NCBI GenBank assembly: GCA_045577755.1 | Contig: JAZNJA010000055.1 | Location: forward strand, 15,699 to 79,698 | Direction of reading: 5' to 3' | Source of the DNA: CAMEON01 sp045577755 | GTDB taxonomy: Bacteria; Bacillota; Clostridia; Oscillospirales; CAG-272 | DNA length: 64,000 bases | Part shown: piece by piece, positions 41,705 through 49,858 of the stretch | How positions within the stretch are numbered: the stretch's first letter is position 1 | Layout of the letters: every line of letters starts with the position of its first letter | The notes under the pieces: generated by a model | The model's database searches: none | Told to the model about the DNA's origin: nothing | Seen by the model: only the letters and a program-made list of their open reading frames with translations | Made by a program: the position numbers and the translations under genes

Positions 41705-43915
41705 TCAAAGTGAAAAACGCAAGGTCACGCGCTCCCCGGCCCCAAGGGCGACGCGGCGCCGTTCCGTGCCGCACAGCAGGAGAGCCGTATCCATCGCGCG
41801 GCGGGCAGAGACGGTCACCGTCACGCCGTCCTCGGTCCAGTCCAGGTCCACGGTCCCCTCAGGAAACACCAGGCTGCGGACGGATCCCCGAGACAGGCGG
41901 GCGGGCAGGGCGGGCAGGATGGACAGGGCGTCCTTCTGGTAGCAGAAGACCATCTCCTGGAGGGCGTTGACGATGCCGAAATCGGCGTCCAGCTGGACGA
42001 AGGCGTCCCCGTTCCATTCCAGGGTGATGCCCATGCGCCGCCAGTCGTTGTGGGTGGTCATCAGAGAGCTCATGACCACGCTCTTGGCCATGACGTCCAG
42101 GCAGTCGAGGGATCGTTCCCCCTCCCCCATGCGGGCGTAGATGGAGGCCATGTGGGCCAGAGACCAGCCTGACTGGGAGCCCAGCTTGCGGAGTCTCACC
42201 GCCTGCTTGAAGGCCTCAAAGAGGGCGGGCTGGGTGTGGGCGGTGACCTCGGTACCGGGGAAGACGGGGTAGATGTGGGAGAGGTGGCGGTGGTGGTAGT
42301 TGTCTCGGATGTCGGGGTGCATCCACTCCTTCACGGCGCCGTCCTCGTTGAGCATATAGGGCGGGATCTTGCGGAGCAGAGCGCGGAAGTTCTCCGCCTC
42401 GTCGGCGTAAAGTCCTGTGACCGCCATGCCCTCGAGGAGGTTGGTCAAGAGCTCCTTCAGGATGGCGAAGTCCATGGTGGCGTTCTGGGTTACCACCCCC
42501 GTGTGACCCGCGGGGGTGTTCTCGGGGGAGACGGCGGGGTAGAGGCGGACGTATTCCCCGTCCTCCACGGCGTAGTCCAGATAGAACAGGGCGGCCTCCC
42601 GCATGAAGGGGAGGATCTCCTGCCGCAGGAGGGTCTCATCCTTGGTGTAGAGATAGTACTCCCAGAAGTGGCGGCAGAGCCAGCCCGCGCAGCTGATCCA
42701 GTTGAGGATCACCGAAACGGGCACACAGGGTCCCGAGGCGCCGGGGGTGGTGTAGGCCGAGATCCAGATGCCGCGGGTACCGAACATCTGCCGCGCGCAC
42801 TCACGGAGCTTCTCGGTCTTGGCGGTGTAGTAGCGGAGGAGGGGCGGGATGGCATAGGAGAGGCCCCCGGCCATGGTGTGCCAGTAGGTGATCTCCACGT
42901 TCTCGTTGGCCACGTACTGGCTCCAGGCCAGGTGGTGATCCCCGTGCCACAGGCCGTACAGGGGGACGGGATTTCCCTTCTCCGAGGCCGCCGAGATGAA
43001 AAGGTAGCGGCCGAACCGCCACAGGCGTTCCAGAAGAGCGGGGGAGGCTTCCCCATCATAGGCCTCGTCCAGCAGCTCCTCGTTGGTGGCGTCGAAGGCC
43101 TCCTCGGGAGCCAGCTCCAGAGTCACACCGTCGTACAAGGGCTGATGGAGGGCGACATGATCCTTCAAAAGCTCGTCGTAGGACTTGCCCATAACGGCAT
43201 CCAGGGCGCAGTCCGAGCCGTGGGAGCCGCAACGGATCAGGATCACGTAGTCCGAGCCGGTCACCGAAAGGACCGAGCCGTTGGCAGAAGCGGCGTAATC
43301 ACCTACGAACTCCACACGAACGGACGTATACCCCTCGGCGGAGGCGCGGTACAAGCCGCTTTCGGTGGTCTCGGACTCTGCTGTCTCGTTGTAGAGACGG
43401 AAATCGTAGGTAGCGGTAAAGGGCGCGTCGGCGGTCATGCGCAGAACCGTTACGTCGGCGGAGCGGGACACGAAGGCCTCGCGGCGGTAGTGACAGCCGT
43501 CTATGGTGAAGTCCACGAAGGCCTCGCCCGTCTGCATATTCACCCCGCGGCGGTACTTTTTGAAGACCGTAGAGGGTGAGAAGGAGATCTCCAACCGGCC
43601 TACGGAATGGGGGCAATCCACGGGGGTGGTGGCTCCCTTCTCCACCAGGGCGTGGGCCAGGTTCTCCTTGTTGGCGGCGGCGTAATCCCCTCTGTCCAGA
43701 GCCTCCCGCATCTCGCGGATGGCGTGGGTCACGTCGGGGATCTCGCGGTCATAGCCTCCCTCCCACAGGTTGAAGCGGTTGAAGGTGATCTCTTCCCTGC
43801 CCACCGAGCCGGGGATGAGGATGCCCGTCAGGCCGTTACCCAGAGGGAGGGCCTCCCGCCACAGCTCCTTGGCCCAGGAGGCGGGCTTTTTCAGGGTGTA
43901 AATGTGTCTGCTCAT
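41705..43915 (-). CDS. GH95-type alpha-L-fucosidase (or alpha-L-galactosidase), cytoplasmic
   Basis: 736 residues from ATG 43915 (CAGGAGA upstream). N-terminal GH95 beta domain (WREALPLGNGLTG), then an (alpha/alpha)6 barrel with VSPENTPAGHTG (about 461-472) and NATMD, carrying the catalytic Asn/Asp/Glu residues. YHHRHLSHIYPVFPG (about 541) is the GH95 signature. It cleaves alpha-1,2-linked L-fucose or, in some members, L-galactose. No signal peptide, so it acts on imported glycans. It starts 48 bp after the second ABC exporter gene with no obvious terminator between, so it may share that operon. FucU downstream supports fucose as product. Confidence 0.9.
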   Translation of the reverse strand: MSRHIYTLKKPASWAKELWREALPLGNGLTGILIPGSVGREEITFNRFNLWEGGYDREIPDVTHAIREMREALDRGDYAAANKENLAHALVEKGATTPVDCPHSVGRLEISFSPSTVFKKYRRGVNMQTGEAFVDFTIDGCHYRREAFVSRSADVTVLRMTADAPFTATYDFRLYNETAESETTESGLYRASAEGYTSVRVEFVGDYAASANGSVLSVTGSDYVILIRCGSHGSDCALDAVMGKSYDELLKDHVALHQPLYDGVTLELAPEEAFDATNEELLDEAYDGEASPALLERLWRFGRYLFISAASEKGNPVPLYGLWHGDHHLAWSQYVANENVEITYWHTMAGGLSYAIPPLLRYYTAKTEKLRECARQMFGTRGIWISAYTTPGASGPCVPVSVILNWISCAGWLCRHFWEYYLYTKDETLLRQEILPFMREAALFYLDYAVEDGEYVRLYPAVSPENTPAGHTGVVTQNATMDFAILKELLTNLLEGMAVTGLYADEAENFRALLRKIPPYMLNEDGAVKEWMHPDIRDNYHHRHLSHIYPVFPGTEVTAHTQPALFEAFKQAVRLRKLGSQSGWSLAHMASIYARMGEGERSLDCLDVMAKSVVMSSLMTTHNDWRRMGITLEWNGDAFVQLDADFGIVNALQEMVFCYQKDALSILPALPARLSRGSVRSLVFPEGTVDLDWTEDGVTVTVSARRAMDTALLLCGTERRRVALGAGERVTLRFSL

Positions 43916-43963
43916 ACTGTATCTCCTGTCTGCTGCCGCGCGGCGGCACGGTGATTGTGGGGG

Positions 43964-46210
43964 TTACGGATCCGACTCCATCTTGGACATCTCCCTCTGA
44001 GCCATGACCAGGCCGTAGTAGATGCCGTGCTTCTCGATCAGCTCGTCGTGGGTGCCCACCTCGGCGATGCGGCCCTTGTCCAGCACCACCAGTCTGGTGG
44101 CGTTGCGGAGGGTGGAAAGGCGGTGGGCGATGGCGATGGTGGTGCGGTTGGCGGAAAGATTGGCCAGGGCGTCCTGGATCTGCTTTTCGGTCTCGGTGTC
44201 CAGGGAGGCGGTGGCCTCGTCCAGGATCAGGATGCGGGGATTGTGGAGCAGGGCGCGGGCAATGGCCACTCTCTGGCGCTCGCCCCCCGACAGGCTGAAG
44301 CCCCGCTCGCCTACCTTGGTATTGTAGCCGTCGGGGAGCCTGGTGATGAACTCGTGGCACCCCGCCAGCTTGGAGACGGCAATGATCTCGTCCCGGGAGG
44401 CGGAGGGCTTGGCGTAGGCGATGTTCTGGTAGATGGTACCCGAGAACAGGAAGGTCTCCTGGAGCACCACGCCGATCTGGGAGCGCAAGGACTCCTGGGA
44501 GTAGTCGCGGATGTCGATGCCGTCCACGCAGATACTGCCATCCTCCACGTCGTACATACGCATGATGAGGTTGATGAGGGTGGATTTACCCGTACCCGAT
44601 TTCCCCACAAGGCCGATGAACTCCCCCGACTTGATGTGGATATCCACCTTGTGGAGCACCTCGTTTCCGCTCTCGTAGCCGAAGGAGACGCGGTTGATGT
44701 CGATATCGCCCTTGATGGGGCGGTCCACCGACTGCTCCCGATCCGAAATCTCCACCTGCTCGTCCAGGATCTCGAAGATCTTGTTGGAGGCGGTGAGGAA
44801 GTGCATGGTGTGTCTCGGGATGGCGGCGATGGTGCGCAGGGGGCCGTAGATCATGCCCGCGTAGGAGGAGAACAGGGACATCTCGCCCAGGGTCATCTCC
44901 CCGCCCAGGATCTTGTTGCCCACGTAGTACAGGATGATGAACTCACCGAATCCCACGAAGAACTGCAGAAAGGGCATGAGGATGCTCCACATACAGTCGG
45001 CCTTTTCGGTGACGCTTCGCTCCTCCGCGGCGGCGGACTCGAATCGCCGGGTCTCCCGACTCTCCATACCGAAGGCCTTGACCACGCGGATGCCCGAGAA
45101 GATGTCGTGAAGCACGGCGTTGGTCTTGGCCGAGCATTGCCATCTGCGGTGGTAGAGCTTGCGCATGGAGCCCCAAAAGAGGCGGAAGGAGATCACCACG
45201 AAGGGGGTGGGAAGCATGACCAGGAGGAAGAGCCGCACGTCGTACACCAGCATGACGATGCCCACGGCGAGGAACAGAAGCAGCTGCTCCAGAAGGCTGG
45301 GGAGGTAGTTGATGAGGAAGCCCTGGACCTGGGAGGTGTCCCCCGACACGCGGTTCATGAGGTCGCCCGCGGTGCGCTGGGATATTTTGGCGATGGACAG
45401 CTTCTGGATCTTCTCGAAGAGCAGGTTCCGCAGATCCACGATCATACGGTTGCTGGCGTTGATGAGCAGATGGCTCTTGACCATGGACAGACCGCGGATC
45501 AGGAGCTGGACTCCCAACATGGAAAGGATCACCAATACGAAGGAGATCAGCGCGATGCTCTCGGGGGCGGGACTCTTGATGTAGTCGTCCACCAAGATCT
45601 TATTGATGTAGGGCAGAAAGAGATTCAGACCGCTGACCACGAAGAACAGAGCCACCGAGCAGAGCACGAAGCCCTTGTAGGGCTTGGCCATGTTCCAGAG
45701 CCGCTTGACCACCTTCTTCTTGCTGGCGCAGTGGACACAAGTGGTGGAGCCGGGACGGTAGGGGCGGCCGCACTTGGGACAGCGGTTCGAGCCGTCCCCC
45801 TCGCTCTGCTTGAACTGCAGGACCTTGCCGTCCTCCAGAAAGTAGTTCAGCCGCTTCAGGCTCTGGATGATCTGCCGCGAGGCACTCATATCGCTTCGGC
45901 AGAGCAGATGCACGGAATCATCGGCCTTCAGCACGTAGGACACGAAGATACAGCCCACCCCCGAGTCGGTCTTGATCTCGGAGATCTCCGAAAGGGGCAG
46001 CTCCAGGGTGATCGCCCCGTCGGTCATAAGCCGCAGAGTAGTCCGATCTGCGTAAAGAATGCCGTCGCACAGCCCCTCGGGGCGGGTTGGGTCAAGATTG
46101 AAGGAGAAGGCGCAAAGGGCATTTTCGGGGCAGGCCTCGGGGATGAGAGGCTTCAGCCTTTCATAGAGATCCGCCGAGGGATCTCCGCCTTGTTTTCTGT
46201 CTGTGAACAT
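43964..46210 (-). CDS. ABC exporter with N-terminal PH-like domain and zinc ribbon
   Basis: 748 residues. Residues ~45-135 look like a PH-like beta domain (CDGILYADRTTLRLM, LPLSEISEIKTDSG). Then comes a CPxC...CxxC zinc ribbon (Cys144, 147, 158, 161), then a six-helix ABC exporter membrane domain (about 170-480). A complete nucleotide-binding domain follows: Walker A GKSGTGKST, signature LSGGERQRVA, Walker B ILILDEATASLD and AHRLST. The catalytic Glu after Walker B is kept, so this half is ATPase-competent. It forms an operon with the DUF1854 gene and the other exporter and probably pairs with it. The soluble N-terminal extension is unusual for exporters. Substrate unknown. Confidence 0.88.
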   Translation of the reverse strand: MFTDRKQGGDPSADLYERLKPLIPEACPENALCAFSFNLDPTRPEGLCDGILYADRTTLRLMTDGAITLELPLSEISEIKTDSGVGCIFVSYVLKADDSVHLLCRSDMSASRQIIQSLKRLNYFLEDGKVLQFKQSEGDGSNRCPKCGRPYRPGSTTCVHCASKKKVVKRLWNMAKPYKGFVLCSVALFFVVSGLNLFLPYINKILVDDYIKSPAPESIALISFVLVILSMLGVQLLIRGLSMVKSHLLINASNRMIVDLRNLLFEKIQKLSIAKISQRTAGDLMNRVSGDTSQVQGFLINYLPSLLEQLLLFLAVGIVMLVYDVRLFLLVMLPTPFVVISFRLFWGSMRKLYHRRWQCSAKTNAVLHDIFSGIRVVKAFGMESRETRRFESAAAEERSVTEKADCMWSILMPFLQFFVGFGEFIILYYVGNKILGGEMTLGEMSLFSSYAGMIYGPLRTIAAIPRHTMHFLTASNKIFEILDEQVEISDREQSVDRPIKGDIDINRVSFGYESGNEVLHKVDIHIKSGEFIGLVGKSGTGKSTLINLIMRMYDVEDGSICVDGIDIRDYSQESLRSQIGVVLQETFLFSGTIYQNIAYAKPSASRDEIIAVSKLAGCHEFITRLPDGYNTKVGERGFSLSGGERQRVAIARALLHNPRILILDEATASLDTETEKQIQDALANLSANRTTIAIAHRLSTLRNATRLVVLDKGRIAEVGTHDELIEKHGIYYGLVMAQREMSKMESDP

Positions 46211-46229
46211 TCGGAAAATGTCCTTTCTA

Positions 46230-46760
46230 TTACAAATATAGCTCGATACGGCGGTAGCTCTTGCGGTCCAGGGCGGCTACGCTCTCGATGATAAAGCGGT
46301 TGCCGTCCACGTCCAGAAGGATCAGGCTGTCCTCGCCCCGCTTGACAATGTTGCGGAAGGTATCCTGCATAGTGAAGTTCAGGGAGCGGCCGTCGGTCAG
46401 GGTCACCTTCCAGTAGGAGAAGCCGTAGCGCTCCTTCAGCCCCTCGATGGAGGCCACGGTGGGGGCGTAGTACTTGCGCTCCAGCTCAGTCTTCAGGAGC
46501 GCGGCGGTCGCCTCGTCAAAGTCGGTGATCTCGTAGATGAGTCCGACCTCCTTGCTGTCCTCTCCCATGACCGAGACGTAGCTCCACAGGAGCTCAAAGG
46601 GGAAATCCCGGTGGAGGAAGACGCGGTCGTGGGTCTTCTCCCCCTCCTCTCCCGTATAGGTCATGGCCAAAAAGCCGTTTTTCATGAAGAATTTGGTGTT
46701 GGCGGGATCCAGGCGTTGGATCTGCGCCGCCTTTTGCAGGGTGATCTCATTGACTGCCAT
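46230..46760 (-). CDS. DUF1854 family protein associated with ABC exporters
   Basis: 176 residues (GAAAGGAAA upstream). It contains the DUF1854 region: the HRDFPFELLWSYVSV segment, GLIYEITDF and a C-terminal LLDVDGNRFIIES. No membrane segment or signal peptide. In beta-proteobacteria, relatives are encoded with ABC transporters and cyanophycin genes; here no cyanophycin gene is present, only the paired exporters on both sides (15-19 nt gaps). It is probably a cytoplasmic accessory subunit of the exporter. Its molecular role is not established. Confidence 0.82.
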   Translation of the reverse strand: MAVNEITLQKAAQIQRLDPANTKFFMKNGFLAMTYTGEEGEKTHDRVFLHRDFPFELLWSYVSVMGEDSKEVGLIYEITDFDEATAALLKTELERKYYAPTVASIEGLKERYGFSYWKVTLTDGRSLNFTMQDTFRNIVKRGEDSLILLDVDGNRFIIESVAALDRKSYRRIELYL

Positions 46761-46775
46761 GTGGTGTTTCCTTTC

Positions 46776-49076
46776 TCATTCGGTGATGCCCGCGTTCTTC
46801 AACGCCTCGGCCTGGAGAGTATACAGCTTTTTGTAGACGCCCTCCTCCTTGTCCAGAAGCTCTCGGTGGGTGCCTTCCTCCGCCACCTTGCCGTGCTCGA
46901 TGACGATGAGCTTGTCGGCGTCCCGCAGGGTGGAGAGGCGGTGTGCGATCATGATGGTGGTCTTGCCGCGGGTGAGGACGCTCAAAGCGTTCTGGATCAG
47001 CTTCTCGGTCTCGGTGTCCATGGCCGCGGTGGCCTCGTCCAGGATCAGGATCTTGGGGTCCCGCAGGATGGCACGGGCGATGGAGATCCGCTGGCGCTCG
47101 CCGCCCGACAGATCCTTGTAGCCGAAGCCGATCCTGGTGTTATAGCCGTCGGGGAGGCGGATGATGAAATCGTGGGCACCCGCACACTTGGCGGCGCGGA
47201 TGACGTCCTCATAGGTGGCCTCGGGCTTGGCGTAGCGGATGTTGTCCAGGATCGTACCGATGAAGAGGTAGGTCTCCTGGGAGACGATGGCGATGTTATC
47301 GTAGAGGGCGGAGAAGGACAGATCCTTGACGTTGATACCGTCGATCAGCACCTCGCCCTCGTCACAGTCGTAGAGGCGGATGATGAGGTTGGCGATGGTG
47401 CTCTTCCCCGCGCCCGTGTGGCCCACGATGCCCAGAATGCGCCCCTCCTCGATGGAAAAGCTGACGTTGTCGATGATCTTGCGGTTCTTGGCGTAGGAGA
47501 AATCCACCCCCTTGAACTCCACGGAGCCCTTGATCTCCTCGGGGGTGATGGCATCCTCCCGTTCGGTGATGTCGGGCTTGGTGTCCAGGATCTCAAAGAG
47601 TCTCTGGAGGGCGTTGGAGGCCGAGGCTGTCCAGTCGATCATGCCCGAGAAGAAGCCCATGGGGCTGTAGATCATGTTGACGTAGGCGGTGAAGGTCAGA
47701 AGCTCACCGTAGGTGAAGTCCCCGTAGCCCCGAATGACCATCCAGCCGCCCACGCCCAGGGCGATGATGTTGCCGAGATAGAGGATGATCCCCGCGAAGG
47801 GGTAGGAGTAGTTGTTGAACAGGGCCAGCTTGCGGTTGCTCATGGCCAGGCGGGAGCTGCTCTTGTGGAAGCGGTCGATCTCCTCCTCCTCCTTGGAGAA
47901 GGCCTTGACCACCCGCACGCCTGACAGGACGTCGGAGAGCAGGGAGTTCATACCTCTCGCGCTGGAGTAGTTGCGGGCGTGGTACTTGGCGCTGGTGCGG
48001 TAGAACTTGCGGAGCACCAGGAAGAAGACGGGGATGGTGATGAGGGACAGGGCCGCCAGCAGAGGGTTCATGGTGAACAGGATGACGCAGAGCACGGCGA
48101 CCTGGACGATATTGATGAGGAAGTAGGGGACACCGTCGCAGAAGAAGCCGTAGATCGTGTTGGCATCGTTGTTGACCTGGGTCATGAGTCCGCCCGTCTG
48201 TCGGCCGTTGAAGAAGCCCAGAGACAGCCGCTCGATGGCCCCGAAGATGGTCATTTTCAGGTCGAAGACCACGCGGGCCGAGATCTTGGAGGTGATGTAG
48301 CCGTTGACGACGTTGGCCAGCTGGGACAAAAGCTTGGTGCCCACCACGATGGTGATGACCAGAAGGATCTGGCCGTAAAACTTACCCTCGATGTCCAGCA
48401 CCTCGTCGTAGAAGAAGCCGCTGGAGAAGTAGGGGGCCAGGATACCCGTGGCGGTCAGCAGCACCAGGGAGGCGATCATGATGAAGAGGTAGGCCTTATA
48501 CTTGAACAGGAAGACCGAGAAGCGGTGGAAGAGCTTGCCCTTCTCCATACAGCGGGGGCAGATCCGACGGTTTCGGTCGGGATACCGCATCCCGCACTTG
48601 GGACAGCACAGACGGGCGGGATCGTCGTCGGGATCCACGGTGAAGCCCTGCTCGGCGATCTCTCCTCTCTGGAGCTTGTTCAGGTACTTGATAAACAAAA
48701 GAACGGAATTTTTGCAGAAGTTGGACATGGCGGTAAGGAATACGTACTCCCCGCTCTGGGTCTTGGCGGTGAGTCTCGCGCCCGACAGAAGCTCCTCCAG
48801 GCGGAAGTCCTTCAGCTCGGAGAGGGGGTATTCCCGCCAGTCGGACTCATTCCACACCGGATCCAACCCGCCCTTGGCGCGGTTCTCGCGGGAGACCAGT
48901 CCCACGGTCCCCGACAGGATATAGAGGGCGTCGGCGGTGGCGACCAGGTAGGTGTCGCGGTAGGTATGCCCGCGGTCCATATCGCAGTAGGCGGTCAGGT
49001 ACACGGCGTCCCACGCCACCCCCTTGTCCGCCAGGGCTCCGCGTACGTGTACGGGGATCTGATCGATCTCAAACAT
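46776..49076 (-). CDS. ABC exporter with N-terminal PH-like domain and zinc ribbon, first half
   Basis: 766 residues. N-terminal PH-like region (about 15-135: YLTAYCDMDRGHTYRD, YLVATADALYILSG), zinc ribbon (Cys158, 161, 173, 176), six-helix exporter domain (about 190-500) and ATPase domain. The ATPase carries Walker A HTGAGKST, LSGGERQRISIA, ILILDEATAAMD and AHRLST, again with the catalytic Glu kept. Both halves are thus potentially active, unlike many heterodimeric exporters with one degenerate site. It starts 37 nt after the MarR gene stop. The pair probably exports a peptide, lipid or drug; MarR upstream fits a stress-induced efflux system. Confidence 0.88.
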   Translation of the reverse strand: MFEIDQIPVHVRGALADKGVAWDAVYLTAYCDMDRGHTYRDTYLVATADALYILSGTVGLVSRENRAKGGLDPVWNESDWREYPLSELKDFRLEELLSGARLTAKTQSGEYVFLTAMSNFCKNSVLLFIKYLNKLQRGEIAEQGFTVDPDDDPARLCCPKCGMRYPDRNRRICPRCMEKGKLFHRFSVFLFKYKAYLFIMIASLVLLTATGILAPYFSSGFFYDEVLDIEGKFYGQILLVITIVVGTKLLSQLANVVNGYITSKISARVVFDLKMTIFGAIERLSLGFFNGRQTGGLMTQVNNDANTIYGFFCDGVPYFLINIVQVAVLCVILFTMNPLLAALSLITIPVFFLVLRKFYRTSAKYHARNYSSARGMNSLLSDVLSGVRVVKAFSKEEEEIDRFHKSSSRLAMSNRKLALFNNYSYPFAGIILYLGNIIALGVGGWMVIRGYGDFTYGELLTFTAYVNMIYSPMGFFSGMIDWTASASNALQRLFEILDTKPDITEREDAITPEEIKGSVEFKGVDFSYAKNRKIIDNVSFSIEEGRILGIVGHTGAGKSTIANLIIRLYDCDEGEVLIDGINVKDLSFSALYDNIAIVSQETYLFIGTILDNIRYAKPEATYEDVIRAAKCAGAHDFIIRLPDGYNTRIGFGYKDLSGGERQRISIARAILRDPKILILDEATAAMDTETEKLIQNALSVLTRGKTTIMIAHRLSTLRDADKLIVIEHGKVAEEGTHRELLDKEEGVYKKLYTLQAEALKNAGITE

Positions 49077-49113
49077 AGGCTTGACAGCTCCTTTTTTGAT
49101 TGATTCCGATGGT

Positions 49114-49533
49114 TCAGTCCAGTCCCATCATTTTGCGGAGAAGCCGTACCAGCTCCTGCCGCTCCTCCTCGGAGAGGTTCCTTGTCAGATCATGCTCCAG
49201 CTTCTCCCCCACCGCGTAGAGGGTGGGCTTCATGCCGTAGCCCGCCTCGGTAGGCTCGATGAAGCGGGAGTGGGGGTTGTCGGGGTTCTCCCGATACCGT
49301 ACCAGCCCCTTCTTCTCCAGGTTCTGCAGGATGCCGATGGTCGTGGGATGGGACATGGAGAAGAACCGCTCCAGATCCACGGTGCGGACCCCTTGGCCGT
49401 CGTTCCGATACAGGTATTTCATGACTCGGTACTGGGCGTGGGTCAGGTCGTACTCCTCCAGCTCGGCGTTGATGCTCTTATCAAATTCCAGCGCGGCCTT
49501 CTTGATCAGGATCGTGGCTTTGTTCGGTCCCAT
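49114..49533 (-). CDS. MarR-family transcriptional regulator
   Basis: 139 residues from ATG 49533 (AAAGGAG upstream). Winged helix-turn-helix of the MarR type: LTHAQYRVMKYLYRNDG, then TVDLERFFSMSHPTTIGILQ and the wing KKGLVRYRENPDNPHSR. As first gene of the exporter operon it probably represses its own promoter and is released by a ligand that the exporters remove. Confidence 0.93.
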   Translation of the reverse strand: MGPNKATILIKKAALEFDKSINAELEEYDLTHAQYRVMKYLYRNDGQGVRTVDLERFFSMSHPTTIGILQNLEKKGLVRYRENPDNPHSRFIEPTEAGYGMKPTLYAVGEKLEHDLTRNLSEEERQELVRLLRKMMGLD

Positions 49534-49568
49534 GTCGCTCTCCTTTCTTGACTTCGTAGGATACGACC

Positions 49569-49597
49569 ATTGTAGCACAGGAGGAAAGGAATGTCAA
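49569..49597 (-). promoter_or_regulatory. Promoter of the MarR/exporter operon
   Basis: -35 TTGACA (49592-49597), 17-bp spacer, -10 TACAAT (49569-49574) on the minus strand. Confidence 0.85.
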
Positions 49598-49798
49598 GAA
49601 CCATACGGGTGATTTGCGTATATTCGCGGTTAGACCCGATCAACATAAAGGCTCGAACCAGATACAGGATACAGATTCTTTTTCCACTCGTGGCTTGTGC
49701 TGTACATAGGGAAGCTCCTTTCCGTATCCTCTGCCATCGAAGACTTCCAACGCAGGCAAACAGTGTATTTTTCTCCATGTTTTCAGTATTTTCAGCAA
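49598..49798. other. Divergent intergenic stretch between MarR and GH127 genes
   Basis: About 200 bp between the two divergent promoters. No gene, terminator or repeat is visible. Confidence 0.4.
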
Positions 49799-49827
49799 TA
49801 GACATTTGCTCTTTGATGTGATATAAT
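49799..49827 (+). promoter_or_regulatory. Promoter of the GH127 gene
   Basis: -35 TAGACA (49799-49804), 17-bp spacer, -10 TATAAT (49822-49827), about 30 bp before the start. Confidence 0.65.
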
Positions 49828-49858
49828 TAATGCGAACAATATACCAAGGAGGCATATT

